Assembly (NCBI RefSeq): GCF_002113025.1
Contig: NZ_NEJH01000006.1
Coordinates: forward strand, 62,001-126,000
Length of the DNA: 64,000 nt
Direction of reading: 5' to 3'
From: Pseudomonas sp. B28(2017)
Lineage (GTDB): Bacteria > Pseudomonadota > Gammaproteobacteria > Pseudomonadales > Pseudomonadaceae
The stretch's first letter is position 1, and each line of letters begins with the position of its first letter. Shown one piece after another: positions 1 through 8,893 of the stretch. Under the pieces are notes generated by a model. That model was not told where the DNA came from. It saw only the letters and a program-made list of their open reading frames with translations, and did no database searches. The position numbers were made by a program, and so were the translations under genes.

Positions 1-535
1 TGATGGCTTCGTAGGCATAGCCGATGCCCTGGCTACCGCTGGTGCAGGCGCTGGAGGTGGGAATCAGACGACCGGTGAGGCCGAAGAAGATGCTGATGTT
101 CGCCGCGGTGGTGTGCGGCATCATGCGCACGTAGGAGTTGGCGTTCAGGCCTTCGGCCACCGAGTTGAGCAGCATGTTGCCGAACGCCTTGATCTCGTCG
201 GTGCTGCCGGTGGAGGAGCCGCAGGCGACGCCCATGCGCCCGTCCTTGATCGACTCGTCGCCCAGCAGGCCGGCGTCGGCCAGCGCTTGCTCGGCAGCGC
301 CCACAGCCAGCCGCGAGACCCGGCCCATGCTGCGCAGCTGCTTGCGGGTCCAGTGGCTGGGCACCTTGAAGTCATCGATGGGGCCAGCCAGGCGCGTGTT
401 GAGTTCGGTGAAACGATCCCATTCGCCCATCCGGCGGATGCCACTGCGGTTGGCCGCAAAGTTGCCGGCGATGGTGTCCCAATCGCTGCCCAGTGAGGTG
501 ATGCCGGCCATGCCGGTGACGACGACGCGCTTCAT
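1..535 (-). CDS. apeR: Beta-ketoacyl-ACP synthase of the aryl-polyene cluster (partial, C-terminus beyond window)
   Basis: Condensing enzyme of the KAS I/II (FabB/FabF) type, expected to elongate ACP-bound polyene intermediates in the cytosol. About 178 N-terminal residues are visible. They begin MKRVVVTGMAGITSLGSDW, the usual start of FabF-like synthases, and run through the nucleophile-elbow motif SSACTSGS with catalytic Cys at about residue 164. The catalytic His pair would lie in the missing part. The start is fixed by a TGATG junction: the ATG at 535-533 shares one base with the stop of the upstream reductase gene, so the two are probably translationally coupled. It is the most downstream APE gene in view. 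The name apeR rests on its position next to the KS-DH-KR genes and on family resemblance. Confidence 0.9.
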   Translation of the reverse strand, partial: MKRVVVTGMAGITSLGSDWDTIAGNFAANRSGIRRMGEWDRFTELNTRLAGPIDDFKVPSHWTRKQLRSMGRVSRLAVGAAEQALADAGLLGDESIKDGRMGVACGSSTGSTDEIKAFGNMLLNSVAEGLNANSYVRMMPHTTAANISIFFGLTGRLIPTSSACTSGSQGIGYAYEAI

Positions 536-1263
536 CAGCACAGGCCTCCATTGACGGCCAGAACCTGCCGGGTGATGTACGAGGCTTCCGCCGACATCAG
601 GAAATTCACCGCGCCGGCCACCTCTTCAGGGGTGCCCATGCGTTGTGCGGGGATCATTTTCATCAGTTCTTCCACCGGCACGTTTTCGTCGAGCATAGCG
701 GTGTCGATCAGGCCGGGTGCGACACAGTTGACGGTGATTTTGCGCTTGCCCAATTCGATCGCCAGTGCCTTGGCCGCGCCGATCAACCCGGCCTTGGAGG
801 CGCTGTAGTTGACCTGGCCACGGTTGCCGATCAGCCCTGAAACCGAGGTGATGCAGACAATCCGCCCGGCAGCGCGACGGCGAATCATCGGCATCATCAC
901 CGGGTGCAGCACGTTGTAGAAACCGTCGAGGTTGGTGCGCATCACCACATCCCAGTCTTCCTCGCTCAAGGCCGGAAAAGCACCGTCGCGGGTCAGGCCG
1001 GCATTGAGCACCACGCCGTAATAGGCACCGTGGGTTTCCACGTCTGCTTCGAGAATTTCCTTGCAGCGCGCGCGGTCGGCCACGTCGAACTGGAGGATGC
1101 GCGCACGACGGCCCAAGGCCTCGATTTCGGTTTTGACGGCTTCGGCGTCGGCCAGGCCACTGCGGCAATGCAGCACGATGTCGTGCCCGGCCTGGGCCAG
1201 GCGCAAGGCGATGGCGCGGCCGATGCCACGGCTGGAACCGGTGACCAGTACGGATTCAGTCAT
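535..1263 (-). CDS. apeQ: 3-oxoacyl-ACP reductase (FabG-like SDR) of the aryl-polyene cluster
   Basis: NADPH-dependent short-chain dehydrogenase of 242 aa, predicted to reduce the 3-ketoacyl-ACP formed by the cluster ketosynthases. The cofactor-binding motif TGSSRGIG lies at residues 8-15, NAG at 87-89, and the catalytic residues are Ser140, Tyr153 and Lys157 (YSASK). The length is normal for FabG. The start overlaps the stop of the preceding dehydratase gene by four bases (ATGA). The KS-KR-DH order around it matches the elongation module of APE clusters, and this tight context argues against a housekeeping fabG role. Confidence 0.93.
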   Translation of the reverse strand: MTESVLVTGSSRGIGRAIALRLAQAGHDIVLHCRSGLADAEAVKTEIEALGRRARILQFDVADRARCKEILEADVETHGAYYGVVLNAGLTRDGAFPALSEEDWDVVMRTNLDGFYNVLHPVMMPMIRRRAAGRIVCITSVSGLIGNRGQVNYSASKAGLIGAAKALAIELGKRKITVNCVAPGLIDTAMLDENVPVEELMKMIPAQRMGTPEEVAGAVNFLMSAEASYITRQVLAVNGGLC

Positions 1264-1721
1264 GACTGGACTCCTTCGGGTTCATGGAGATATTGGGCGG
1301 CCTGGGGTGGGCGATACACGTTCAGACGGGCGGTGGCGTGGATCCCCTGGGCGTTGATGTGGCATTCGAACACGCCCATGCCGTTGTCGTCTTCCAGGGA
1401 GCGGATCCCATGGATGGTCAACTCGGTGCCGGCCGGGAAGCTTTCAACGTTGCATTCGAATTTGCGGCTGCCGAGCAGGAAGCCCAATTCCACCGCATCA
1501 CCGCGCTGACGCGCATGGCAACCGGCGAAAGCGGCTACGCTCTGGGCCATCAGTTCGATGCCGACCCAGGCCGGCAGGCTGCCGTCGGGGAGATTGAACA
1601 GGCCATCGGGCTTGACGGTCAGGCGGGTGTGAATCTGCTCTGCATCGAACGCCAGGATCTGATCGATAAGAATCATGTCACCAGCGTGGGGCAGCAGTTC
1701 GGCGAGCGGCCAGTCAATCAT
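1260..1721 (-). CDS. apeP: 3-hydroxyacyl-ACP dehydratase, hotdog fold (ApeP-like)
   Basis: Protein of 153 aa beginning MIDWPLAELLPHAGDMILID, with the PHAGDM motif (His12) and the helix WVGIELMAQSVAAFAG. This is the catalytic His plus Glu arrangement of ApeP-type hotdog dehydratases. It should remove water from 3-hydroxyacyl-ACP to set each conjugated double bond. The ATG at 1721 is preferred over an in-frame upstream start at 1829. It makes a 4-base ATGA overlap with the ketosynthase stop, and the extra 36 residues of the longer form are unlike any dehydratase N-terminus. In characterised APE systems ApeP pairs with a second dehydratase, ApeI, and an ApeI-like domain is present at 13081-14760. 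Confidence 0.9.
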   Translation of the reverse strand: MIDWPLAELLPHAGDMILIDQILAFDAEQIHTRLTVKPDGLFNLPDGSLPAWVGIELMAQSVAAFAGCHARQRGDAVELGFLLGSRKFECNVESFPAGTELTIHGIRSLEDDNGMGVFECHINAQGIHATARLNVYRPPQAAQYLHEPEGVQS

Positions 1722-2914
1722 GGGGCGTCTCCGATAATCAGGCTGACGTTGTTGCCACCGAAGGCGAAGGAATTGCTCATCAGGTAGCGGGGTGCAATGG
1801 ACGTCAGGCGAGTGGCCGGGGTCACCCATTGCAGCGGCGGCAGTTCGGGGTCGGGCTGCCCGTCCCAGATGTGCGGCGGCAGGGCATGCTCGCGATTGTC
1901 CGGGCTCAGGCTCAACCAGCAGAACGCCGCTTCCAGCGCCCCGGCTGCTCCGAGGGTGTGGCCGGTCATGGGTTTGCTCGACGAACAGGGCACGCCGGCC
2001 GGAAACAGCGTTGCCACGGCCAGGCTTTCCATAGCGTCGTTGTGTGGGGTGGCAGTGCCGTGCAGGTTCAGATACGCGATCTGCTCCGGTTGCAGGTTGG
2101 CGCGATCCAGGGCTTTGCGCATGGCCTGCAAAGCGCCACGACCCGAGGGCTCCGGAGCGGAAATGTGATGCGCATCGGAGCTGGCGCCGCTGCCGAGCAA
2201 GGCAATCGGCTGGTTGTCACCTGTACGTCTGGTCATCAGGAACAGCACCGCCGCTTCGCCAATGTTGATGCCATTGCGGTTCACCGAAAACGGATTGCAA
2301 CGCTGTTGCGAGACCGCTTCCAGCGCCGAGAAACCGTTGAGGGTCAACTTGCACAAGGTGTCGACACCGCCACATAGCACCGCGTCGCAAATGCCCAGGT
2401 CCAACAGGCGCCGGGCGCTCATCAGGGCTCGGGCACTGGAGGTGCAAGCCGTGGAAATGACATAGGCCGGGCCGCTCAATTGCAGCCACTCGGCGAGGAA
2501 GTTTGCCGGCGCCCCGAGTTCCTGTTGCTGATAGTCGTACTCGGCAGGGAACTGCTTTTCGCGCAGGTAATGCGCCAGGCCCTGGCTGGCTTCGTCGATG
2601 CCCGAGGTGCTGGTGCCCAGTACGACGCCGATGCGATCGCGACCGTAAGTCTGGATCGCGCTGTCGATGTCCGGGCGGATTTGCAGCGTGGCTTCCAGCA
2701 ACAACTGATTGTTGCGACTGTGATGGTGCGACATGTCGGCTGGAAGGCTTGCCAGTTTGCCCATGACCGCTCCTACCGGCAGCGCGCGTTGCGGCACCCA
2801 CCCGGCTTGTTCGCGCATGCCGCCACAGTTGCCGGCAAACAGGTTGCGGGCAACCTCCTGCCTGTCGCGGCCCAGCGCGCAGACCAATCCGAGGGCATTG
2901 AGGTAGGCCGTCAT
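1718..2914 (-). CDS. apeO: Beta-ketoacyl-ACP synthase of the aryl-polyene cluster
   Basis: Ketosynthase of 398 aa with the full Cys-His-His triad: Cys157 in STACTSSA, His285 in LHGTATPHNDAMES, and His319 in MTGHTLGAAG. It should catalyse decarboxylative condensation of malonyl-ACP with the growing aryl-polyene chain. KAS II-like proteins of this length are the main elongating synthases in APE clusters, where ApeO works with the chain-length factor ApeC (here at 16604-17329). The gene overlaps both neighbours by four bases. Confidence 0.92.
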   Translation of the reverse strand: MTAYLNALGLVCALGRDRQEVARNLFAGNCGGMREQAGWVPQRALPVGAVMGKLASLPADMSHHHSRNNQLLLEATLQIRPDIDSAIQTYGRDRIGVVLGTSTSGIDEASQGLAHYLREKQFPAEYDYQQQELGAPANFLAEWLQLSGPAYVISTACTSSARALMSARRLLDLGICDAVLCGGVDTLCKLTLNGFSALEAVSQQRCNPFSVNRNGINIGEAAVLFLMTRRTGDNQPIALLGSGASSDAHHISAPEPSGRGALQAMRKALDRANLQPEQIAYLNLHGTATPHNDAMESLAVATLFPAGVPCSSSKPMTGHTLGAAGALEAAFCWLSLSPDNREHALPPHIWDGQPDPELPPLQWVTPATRLTSIAPRYLMSNSFAFGGNNVSLIIGDAP

Positions 2915-3444
2915 GGCGTTTCACCGCTCAGGGGCGTGACTTGATAGGTCGGACCGTTCGCAAGCTTCAATTCAAAATTCTGCAGTTGTGCGTAGTGTAT
3001 GTCCCAGCGCTCGGGCAAGGATCGTTGCGTGCCGTGCTGCCAGGAGCCGGGGTAGTTGGTCGCCAGTTCATCCTTCGGCGTCAGCGCAAACAGCAGCGCC
3101 GCGAACAGCTCCCTGGCTTCCGGGTTGGGCGGCAAAAAGCCATCGGACTCCCAGGTTTTGTCGATCAGTTTCTGGCGAGCCTGGGGAATGCCCAGCAGGT
3201 CCATCATCGACCAGCGAATACCTGACTCCTCGCGCTGGATCACCAGCACCCAGTCCTGGCGTTTGTCGTCCTGCAAGCGCTGGATGTGCAGTTGCAGCGG
3301 CAGGGGCAGATCCGGAATTTTCCCGGGTAATGGCGCCCGGCTGGTGCAGGCGCTGAGCAGCAGGGCCGCGGCAAGTAGCAAAAATCGCAGAGCACCTGCT
3401 ACCCCTGTGGGATAGCGTTGTGAGCGACTGGCAATGAACATCAC
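2911..3444 (-). CDS. apeN: DUF3261 outer-membrane lipoprotein of the aryl-polyene cluster
   Basis: Protein of 177 aa with a lipoprotein signal peptide. The basic N-terminus is followed by a hydrophobic stretch ending in the lipobox LSAC, with the acylated Cys at residue 33. Asp is not at +2, so outer-membrane sorting is expected. The remainder resembles DUF3261 proteins (ending YQVTPLSGE), which accompany APE export genes. Aryl polyene lipids are known to be anchored in the outer membrane, so a role in delivery or anchoring with the LolA- and RND-like proteins downstream is likely but unproven. It overlaps both neighbours by 4 bp. Confidence 0.85.
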   Translation of the reverse strand: MMFIASRSQRYPTGVAGALRFLLLAAALLLSACTSRAPLPGKIPDLPLPLQLHIQRLQDDKRQDWVLVIQREESGIRWSMMDLLGIPQARQKLIDKTWESDGFLPPNPEARELFAALLFALTPKDELATNYPGSWQHGTQRSLPERWDIHYAQLQNFELKLANGPTYQVTPLSGETP

Positions 3445-4166
3445 ACAATTCCTTCAAAAGGTTTGCGCGCCACCACATTCACCAGGGTTTCTTCCCGTTG
3501 GCCAAAGGGTTTTGGCTTGCACACACCCAAGTGTTCCAGCAGGCCGAAATCCGTGGCGCGACTCCACCACAGGTACGGATAAGACACGTTTTGCGCGGTA
3601 AATTCGAAACCCTGCCGACGAATCATCTGCAGATACTGCGCAGCGCTTTTCTGCACGTGCATGGGGTGGCGGAACAACCAGCGAATCACCCAGGTATCAA
3701 TGTAAGCCTCGGTGGATTCGGCGAACAGCAGATAACCGCCGGGCTTGAGCACGCGGTAGAACTCGGCCAGTGCCCGTTCCTGCTCGACCAGATGATGGAA
3801 GGTCTGGTGACAGAACAGCAGGTCGACACTGGCGTCCGGCAACTTGAGGCTGGCGCAGTCACTGCCGATCAACTCCACTTCCATGCCCTGGCGCGCCGCT
3901 TCTTCGGCGCTCTGGGACAGGCTCTGCAGGTCGGCGTCGATGCCGATCAGGCGCGAGGGCGCAAAGGCCTGGCGCAGCAGCGGGAATGACTTGCCTTGGC
4001 CACAACCGGCATCCAGCAGCACCGGGCTGACAGGTAGCGCTTCGCCGAACAGGTTGCGCAAGTCGTTGATCGCCGCCCGCAGCACATAGTGTTGCCAGAT
4101 CCGGCTGCGCAGGAACCACAAGCCGAAACGGGTTTCTTCGACGTAGGTATCGCTCAAGTCGTTCAT
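3441..4166 (-). CDS. Class I SAM-dependent methyltransferase
   Basis: Protein of 241 aa with SAM motif I LDAGCGQG at residues 51-58, an acidic post-I segment LIGIDAD, and LLFCHQTFHHLVEQERALAE as the post-motif region. This is the layout of Methyltransf_11/25 enzymes. In APE clusters a methyltransferase is thought to modify the aryl head group (O- or C-methylation of the phenol). That is the most likely role here, but the acceptor cannot be read from sequence. ATGA overlap with the flavoprotein gene upstream. Confidence 0.85.
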   Translation of the reverse strand: MNDLSDTYVEETRFGLWFLRSRIWQHYVLRAAINDLRNLFGEALPVSPVLLDAGCGQGKSFPLLRQAFAPSRLIGIDADLQSLSQSAEEAARQGMEVELIGSDCASLKLPDASVDLLFCHQTFHHLVEQERALAEFYRVLKPGGYLLFAESTEAYIDTWVIRWLFRHPMHVQKSAAQYLQMIRRQGFEFTAQNVSYPYLWWSRATDFGLLEHLGVCKPKPFGQREETLVNVVARKPFEGIV

Positions 4167-5410
4167 GACCCATCCCTTGCACAGAATTCCGATATCACCT
4201 TCAACCGGCGCCGGGCTTCGCTGACGAACGGGTTGCGTGGGTCCCAGGCATATCCGGCAAGAATGGAACTGATCATCCCGCGGATTTCCGGCGAACTGCT
4301 TTCATGGAAAATCACATCCTGGAAGGTCCCGGCGTACCAGCCTTCGACATAGCAACGGAACGTGTCGACGCCGCGTTTGAGCGGTTCGGCGAACTCGGCT
4401 TGCCAGTCGACTGCTTCGCCTTGCAACTGGCGGTGCAATACTCCGACGGCCATGCTCGCCGAACGCATGGCGATCGTCACACCGGAGGAAAACACCGGGT
4501 CGAGGAATTCCGCGGCATTGCCCAGCAGCGCGAAGCCCCGACCGTGCAGGGTTTTGACGTTGGCCGAGTAACCGCCGATGGTTCGGGCTGCGGTGTCCCA
4601 CTGTGCATTTTGCAACACGCCGGCCAGGCTTGGCGTCTCGGCAATAAAGCCGCGCAGGCACTCGTCCAGATTGTCGCTGCGACCTGCGAAACGTTCCTCA
4701 GCGGCGACTACGCCGACCGAGCAGCGCCCATTGCTGAACGGGATGGTCCAGAACCACACGTCGCGCTGGGTCGGATGAGTGGTCACGAGGATCTTGCTGC
4801 GGTCGAAGGCCGGGTGGTCTATACGGTCTTCAACGTGCGTGAACACGGCCTGGCGCACCGGAAAGTTCGACGGCGCCTCAAGGTCGAGCAAGCGTGGCAG
4901 CACGCGGCCGTAACCACTCGCATCGAGCAGGAAGTCGGCCTCGATGCGGTACTCGCTGCCGTCTTCGCGGCGCACGCCGAGCTGTGGTTTTGCCGGATCA
5001 ATGTCGACGCTGACGATCGTTTCGCCATAGCGGATCTCCACGCCTTGCAGCGTGGCCTGATCGGCCAGCAGCTTATCGAAATCGGCGCGCTGGACCTGAA
5101 ATGTCGTCGATTTGCCGTGGCTGAACGTCTCGCTGAAATCAAATGCGCTGTAACGTTCGCCCCAGGCAAACGCGGCACCGGTTTTCAGCTGGAAGCCGGC
5201 CGCGTTGACGGCGTCGAGCATGCCCGCTTCTTCGACGAAATCCAGGCAATGGGCCAACAGGCTTTCACCGATGGAAAACCGTGGAAAATGCTGACGCTCG
5301 ATCACCAGCACATCGTGTCCCTTGCGCTTGAGCAATGCGGCGGCGATGGCACCGGAAGGACCGGCGCCGATGACCACGACCTGGCGAATTTCCATTTCAA
5401 CGGTTGGCAT
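4163..5410 (-). CDS. FAD-dependent oxidoreductase with flavin-halogenase signatures
   Basis: Flavoprotein of 415 aa. The N-terminal FAD Rossmann motif VVIGAGPSGAIAAALL is at residues 12-27. The motif WFWTIP at 219-224 fits the WxWxIP signature of flavin-dependent halogenases. Lys76 in LKTGAAFAW lines up by eye with the catalytic lysine of tryptophan and pyrrole halogenases (FK..I.F.NW in PrnA). A FAD-binding SGYGR segment lies near 165-169. It may halogenate the aryl head of the polyene, as brominated xanthomonadins would suggest. The wider superfamily also contains non-halogenating reductases, so the reaction is inferred. It overlaps the antiporter-like gene by 14 bp and the methyltransferase gene by 4 bp. 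Confidence 0.8.
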   Translation of the reverse strand: MPTVEMEIRQVVVIGAGPSGAIAAALLKRKGHDVLVIERQHFPRFSIGESLLAHCLDFVEEAGMLDAVNAAGFQLKTGAAFAWGERYSAFDFSETFSHGKSTTFQVQRADFDKLLADQATLQGVEIRYGETIVSVDIDPAKPQLGVRREDGSEYRIEADFLLDASGYGRVLPRLLDLEAPSNFPVRQAVFTHVEDRIDHPAFDRSKILVTTHPTQRDVWFWTIPFSNGRCSVGVVAAEERFAGRSDNLDECLRGFIAETPSLAGVLQNAQWDTAARTIGGYSANVKTLHGRGFALLGNAAEFLDPVFSSGVTIAMRSASMAVGVLHRQLQGEAVDWQAEFAEPLKRGVDTFRCYVEGWYAGTFQDVIFHESSSPEIRGMISSILAGYAWDPRNPFVSEARRRLKVISEFCARDGS

Positions 5411-6557
5411 GGGGGCTCCTTGCCGGGCCTGCGGTTTTCAGGGGAATACGGTGCATGCCGGTCAGGGCCGGCAGCAGCGTGGCGATCAGGCCCATCAGCA
5501 TCAGTGCAAAGTACAGCGGCGGGCTGATGAGTTGCTGTTGCAGCAGCAGGTTGAGAAAAACGATCTCGCTCAAGCCGCGGATGTTCAGCAGTACGCTTTC
5601 CCGCCAGCGGCTGGCGCCTTTGAACGAGGCTCCGGCCCAGCCGAGGCCAAGCCAGTTGCCCAGCAGTTTGCTCAGCATCGGTAACAGCAGCAGGGCCGCC
5701 AATTGCATCCAGCCGAGGCTGTCCATCACGCTGTGTACGTTGATCTGCACGATGCCGAACGTGAGGATCAACGGGATGGCGATGTACGTCTGCAAACGGC
5801 TCATCCACACGGCCGGCAACGGCAGCACCAGCGGCGCCCTCAGTGCAGCCATGATCAACACATAACCGACGCCGAAGATCAGCGCGTTGAGCTTGTAGTG
5901 TTCAGCGACGACCAGCAGGGCGAAAAAGCACAGGCTGTAAAGCCACGTCTGGCGCAGGCCCAGCAGCCGCAGCAGTAGCGGCAGGCACGCGCCGGTCAGT
6001 GGCAGCAACAGGCTGCTCAGGTGCAGGCTGCCCTGGGCAATGCCGAACAGGGTCCAGCAGGCGAGGTCGATGAGGATCGCGGTTTGCACCAGGCGCCGGG
6101 TGGCAGCGGGTGGGTAATCGATGTGCCGCAGGTACAGGTACAACACCGGAATCGCGGTGATGGCGAACAGCAGGCCGACGGCCAGCGAGCTGATCCACGG
6201 TTGCGGCGGCAACCATAAGACGGCCGTGGCCAGGCCACAGGCAAACGGGATGCAAAAGCTGGGCAGGGCGATTTTCAGGCTTTGGCGATCCAGTTGCAGG
6301 TCGATCACATCGCTGAGGATGTAGCCCAGCAACAGGGCAAAACTCAGGCTGTAGACGTTCTTCAGCCAGCCCGGCGACACCAGTTGCGCCCCGCTCAATT
6401 GCCAGTGGGGCTCGATCCAGAAATACATCAACAGCGGCAAGCCGAGGGTCGCCAGCAACAACTGGCTGACGATGGGAATCAGGCCAAAATGGCGGCCGAC
6501 ACGGGTCGCCACCGCGAACAACGCCAGCGCCATCGCCCAGAACAGAGCGACCATCAC
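5397..6557 (-). CDS. CPA2-type cation/proton antiporter-like membrane protein
   Basis: Highly hydrophobic protein of 386 aa with about 11-12 predicted membrane spans. Several segments resemble the Na+/H+ exchanger (CPA2/KefB) family: ITAIPVLYLYL at about residue 133 (family pattern T-S-I-P-V), ILIDLACWTLF with Asp164 where CPA2 members carry one or two membrane aspartates, and the C-terminal stretches SKLLGNWLGLGWAG and NIRGLSEIVFLNL. No C-terminal TrkA domain is present. It sits between the RND exporter and the halogenase-like gene with overlaps on both sides, so it belongs to the operon. Its substrate is unknown. Confidence 0.7.
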   Translation of the reverse strand: MMVALFWAMALALFAVATRVGRHFGLIPIVSQLLLATLGLPLLMYFWIEPHWQLSGAQLVSPGWLKNVYSLSFALLLGYILSDVIDLQLDRQSLKIALPSFCIPFACGLATAVLWLPPQPWISSLAVGLLFAITAIPVLYLYLRHIDYPPAATRRLVQTAILIDLACWTLFGIAQGSLHLSSLLLPLTGACLPLLLRLLGLRQTWLYSLCFFALLVVAEHYKLNALIFGVGYVLIMAALRAPLVLPLPAVWMSRLQTYIAIPLILTFGIVQINVHSVMDSLGWMQLAALLLLPMLSKLLGNWLGLGWAGASFKGASRWRESVLLNIRGLSEIVFLNLLLQQQLISPPLYFALMLMGLIATLLPALTGMHRIPLKTAGPARSPHANR

Positions 6558-8893
6558 GTTGCACGCTCCACGGCTGCGGGTTCATGCACTTGTCGACCGG
6601 CCCATGGCGCGAGCAGGAAGCTGAAGAACAGGCCCAGGCTCACTGACAGTCCGAAACTGCTCACCGCCGGGGTGCTCGACACTGCCAGCAGGCCGAACGA
6701 CAGCCAAGTGGTCAACGCCGCCAGCAGAGCGCCCAGCAGGCTCACGGCCGCGCCGCCGACCTGTTCGCGCATCAGGATCGCGTAATCGACGCTGATCGCT
6801 GTCACCAACAGCAGGCCGAACAGGCTGAACAGGGTCAGCGGCTGCCCCAGCCAGCCGAGGCTGGCCAGGCTGCACAACGCCGCCAGCAGCGGCAGCGACA
6901 CGATACGCAGCGCACCGCCGAGGCCGAAGGGCAGGATCAGCACCAACACGATCAGCACGCAAGAGGCGAGTTTCAGTTCTGCGGCACTGATTTGGGTGGC
7001 CGCGAAGACGTTGTTCAATTCACCCAGTCGATCCACCAGTGTCACGCCGGGCAGATCCTCACCCTGGAGCCGCAACAGGGCCGGGTTGTTGATGCCTTGC
7101 AGACTGACCATCGCCGCCACGCCGTCATCTGTCGGCCCTAGCCACAGGGGCCGGTAGGGTTCTGCCAACGGGCCGGTGAGCGCAGCGTCGATGTCCATGG
7201 TCGGCAATGCCTGTAACTTCGTCAGCTCGGCTTGCAGCGCCTCAGCCGGTATGCCGATGTCGAGCAACGGTTGCCAGAACGATGGCAGTTTGTTCAACGC
7301 TTCGCGCACCTGTTGCTGTTCGTTCGGCGGGCTGACCAGTTGATTGAGCGACAGATAACCCTGGAGCTTTTCCAGGCCAATCAATTGATCCAGTCGCTCG
7401 CGCAGCGCGTTCTGGCGTTCGAGCAGTTGCTGCTGATTGGCGGCACGTATCAGGAAGAACTGGCTGGTGGGTTGATAGCCGGTGATCCGTGCAATGGTCC
7501 GGGCTTCGTCGGTCAATAGTTGAGGGGCGCCGATCCACTGGCGGATGTCGTTTTTGCTGCTCAGCTGTAACAGGCCGCCCACGCAAAAGGCGATCAGCAG
7601 CGCCAGCAGGACCGGTGTTTTCGCCTGTCTGAGCAGCGCTTCGCGACAGCCCAGCAAATGCTCGCAAACGCGTAATGGCCACTGCGCCGGGCGCAGCTCC
7701 ACGCCCTTGAGCAAGGCCGGCAGCAGGCACACGGCGGACAAATAGGCGCCGAGCAAGCCGGCGGCAGAGAATACGGCGATCTGGGTCAGCGCCGGGAAGG
7801 GTGTCCAGGCCAGGGCCAGGTAACCGATACCGCTGGTGATCAGGCTCAGGGTCAACCCGGGTAAGGTCAGGCGCAGGGCAGGCCAGCTGTGCCAGGGTTT
7901 CAGGCTCCAGCTCTTGGACAGGTAGTGCAGCGGGTAATCGACTGCCACACCGATCAGGCTCGAACCCAGCACCAGTGTCATCACGTGCATATGGCCGAAC
8001 GATGCCACGCAGGCCACCGCACCGAAGAGCATGCCCACCAGCACCGGCACGAACGCCAGCAAGACGCGCCAGCGCCGGAAGGCCAGCAGCAGCAACAACA
8101 GAATCCCGACGGTGGCACCGCCACCGACCCAGGTCATCTCCCGGCTGGCCTGCTGTTGCCCGTTGGCTGCGTACAGCAAGCCGCTGGCGGCGAGCAGTTG
8201 CACGTCGTGCCGTGCGGCTTCTTCGCGGTTGTGCTTGAGCAGGTCGGCCACTTGCAGCGGCAGGCTCATGTCGAAGGCGTTGCCGGTGGTGCGCGCGCGC
8301 AGCAGCACCCAGCTCTTGCCATCGGCATCGGCAATCAAGGCGCCGCTGCCGATGTCCAGTTGCACCGAACCGCGTTGCGGCTGGCTGTTCTGGATGCGCC
8401 CGGTCAGGCCCAGCCAGTCATCCTGGCTCGGCACCAGGCTGTAACCGTTGAACGGGTCGAACAAGGCCTGCACCCGTTGCTGGATAAAGGTGTCGGGGTG
8501 CTCGACCAGCAGTTGTCGGTCCGCCGCCGAGAGCATCGACAGGCGACCTTGCAGCAATTGCGTGCGCAACGCCGGCAAGTCGGCTTGCAGGGTCCACTGG
8601 ACCTTTTCGAACAATCCGCTGGCCTGCCATTGCTTGCCGAGGGTTTGCGCCATGGCGATGGCCTGCTGGCGATCGGTATGCCCGACCAGTAGCAGCATTT
8701 CGCGATTCAGTGGTTCTTGCATGCGTTGTTCTGCACGCAATTCCAATGCATCGGGCGCCGTGCCGGGTACCAGTTCCATCAGATTGGCCGACAGTGGCGC
8801 GCCGTCGCGCCATTGCCAACCGGCGAGCGCGAGCACTGCCAGCAACAGGATCAGAAACAGCCGTGGCAGGAACCGTTCACTCGGCAAAGTCAT
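6554..8893 (-). CDS. apeM: MMPL/RND-family exporter of the aryl-polyene cluster
   Basis: Protein of 779 aa with the RND/MMPL plan. An N-terminal membrane helix is followed by a large periplasmic domain to about residue 230, a block of five to six helices (for example LVLGSSLIGVAVDYPLHYL, carrying an Asp in a membrane helix), a second periplasmic domain, and a second helix block (LLVTAISVDYAILM). The repeated GVAVDYPL/AISVDYAI segments are the RND TM4 and TM10 signature. It probably moves the aryl-polyene lipid or its precursor out of the inner membrane, handing it to the LolA-like protein encoded just upstream. The start overlaps lolA-like by 17 bp. Confidence 0.87.
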   Translation of the reverse strand: MTLPSERFLPRLFLILLLAVLALAGWQWRDGAPLSANLMELVPGTAPDALELRAEQRMQEPLNREMLLLVGHTDRQQAIAMAQTLGKQWQASGLFEKVQWTLQADLPALRTQLLQGRLSMLSAADRQLLVEHPDTFIQQRVQALFDPFNGYSLVPSQDDWLGLTGRIQNSQPQRGSVQLDIGSGALIADADGKSWVLLRARTTGNAFDMSLPLQVADLLKHNREEAARHDVQLLAASGLLYAANGQQQASREMTWVGGGATVGILLLLLLAFRRWRVLLAFVPVLVGMLFGAVACVASFGHMHVMTLVLGSSLIGVAVDYPLHYLSKSWSLKPWHSWPALRLTLPGLTLSLITSGIGYLALAWTPFPALTQIAVFSAAGLLGAYLSAVCLLPALLKGVELRPAQWPLRVCEHLLGCREALLRQAKTPVLLALLIAFCVGGLLQLSSKNDIRQWIGAPQLLTDEARTIARITGYQPTSQFFLIRAANQQQLLERQNALRERLDQLIGLEKLQGYLSLNQLVSPPNEQQQVREALNKLPSFWQPLLDIGIPAEALQAELTKLQALPTMDIDAALTGPLAEPYRPLWLGPTDDGVAAMVSLQGINNPALLRLQGEDLPGVTLVDRLGELNNVFAATQISAAELKLASCVLIVLVLILPFGLGGALRIVSLPLLAALCSLASLGWLGQPLTLFSLFGLLLVTAISVDYAILMREQVGGAAVSLLGALLAALTTWLSFGLLAVSSTPAVSSFGLSVSLGLFFSFLLAPWAGRQVHEPAAVERAT

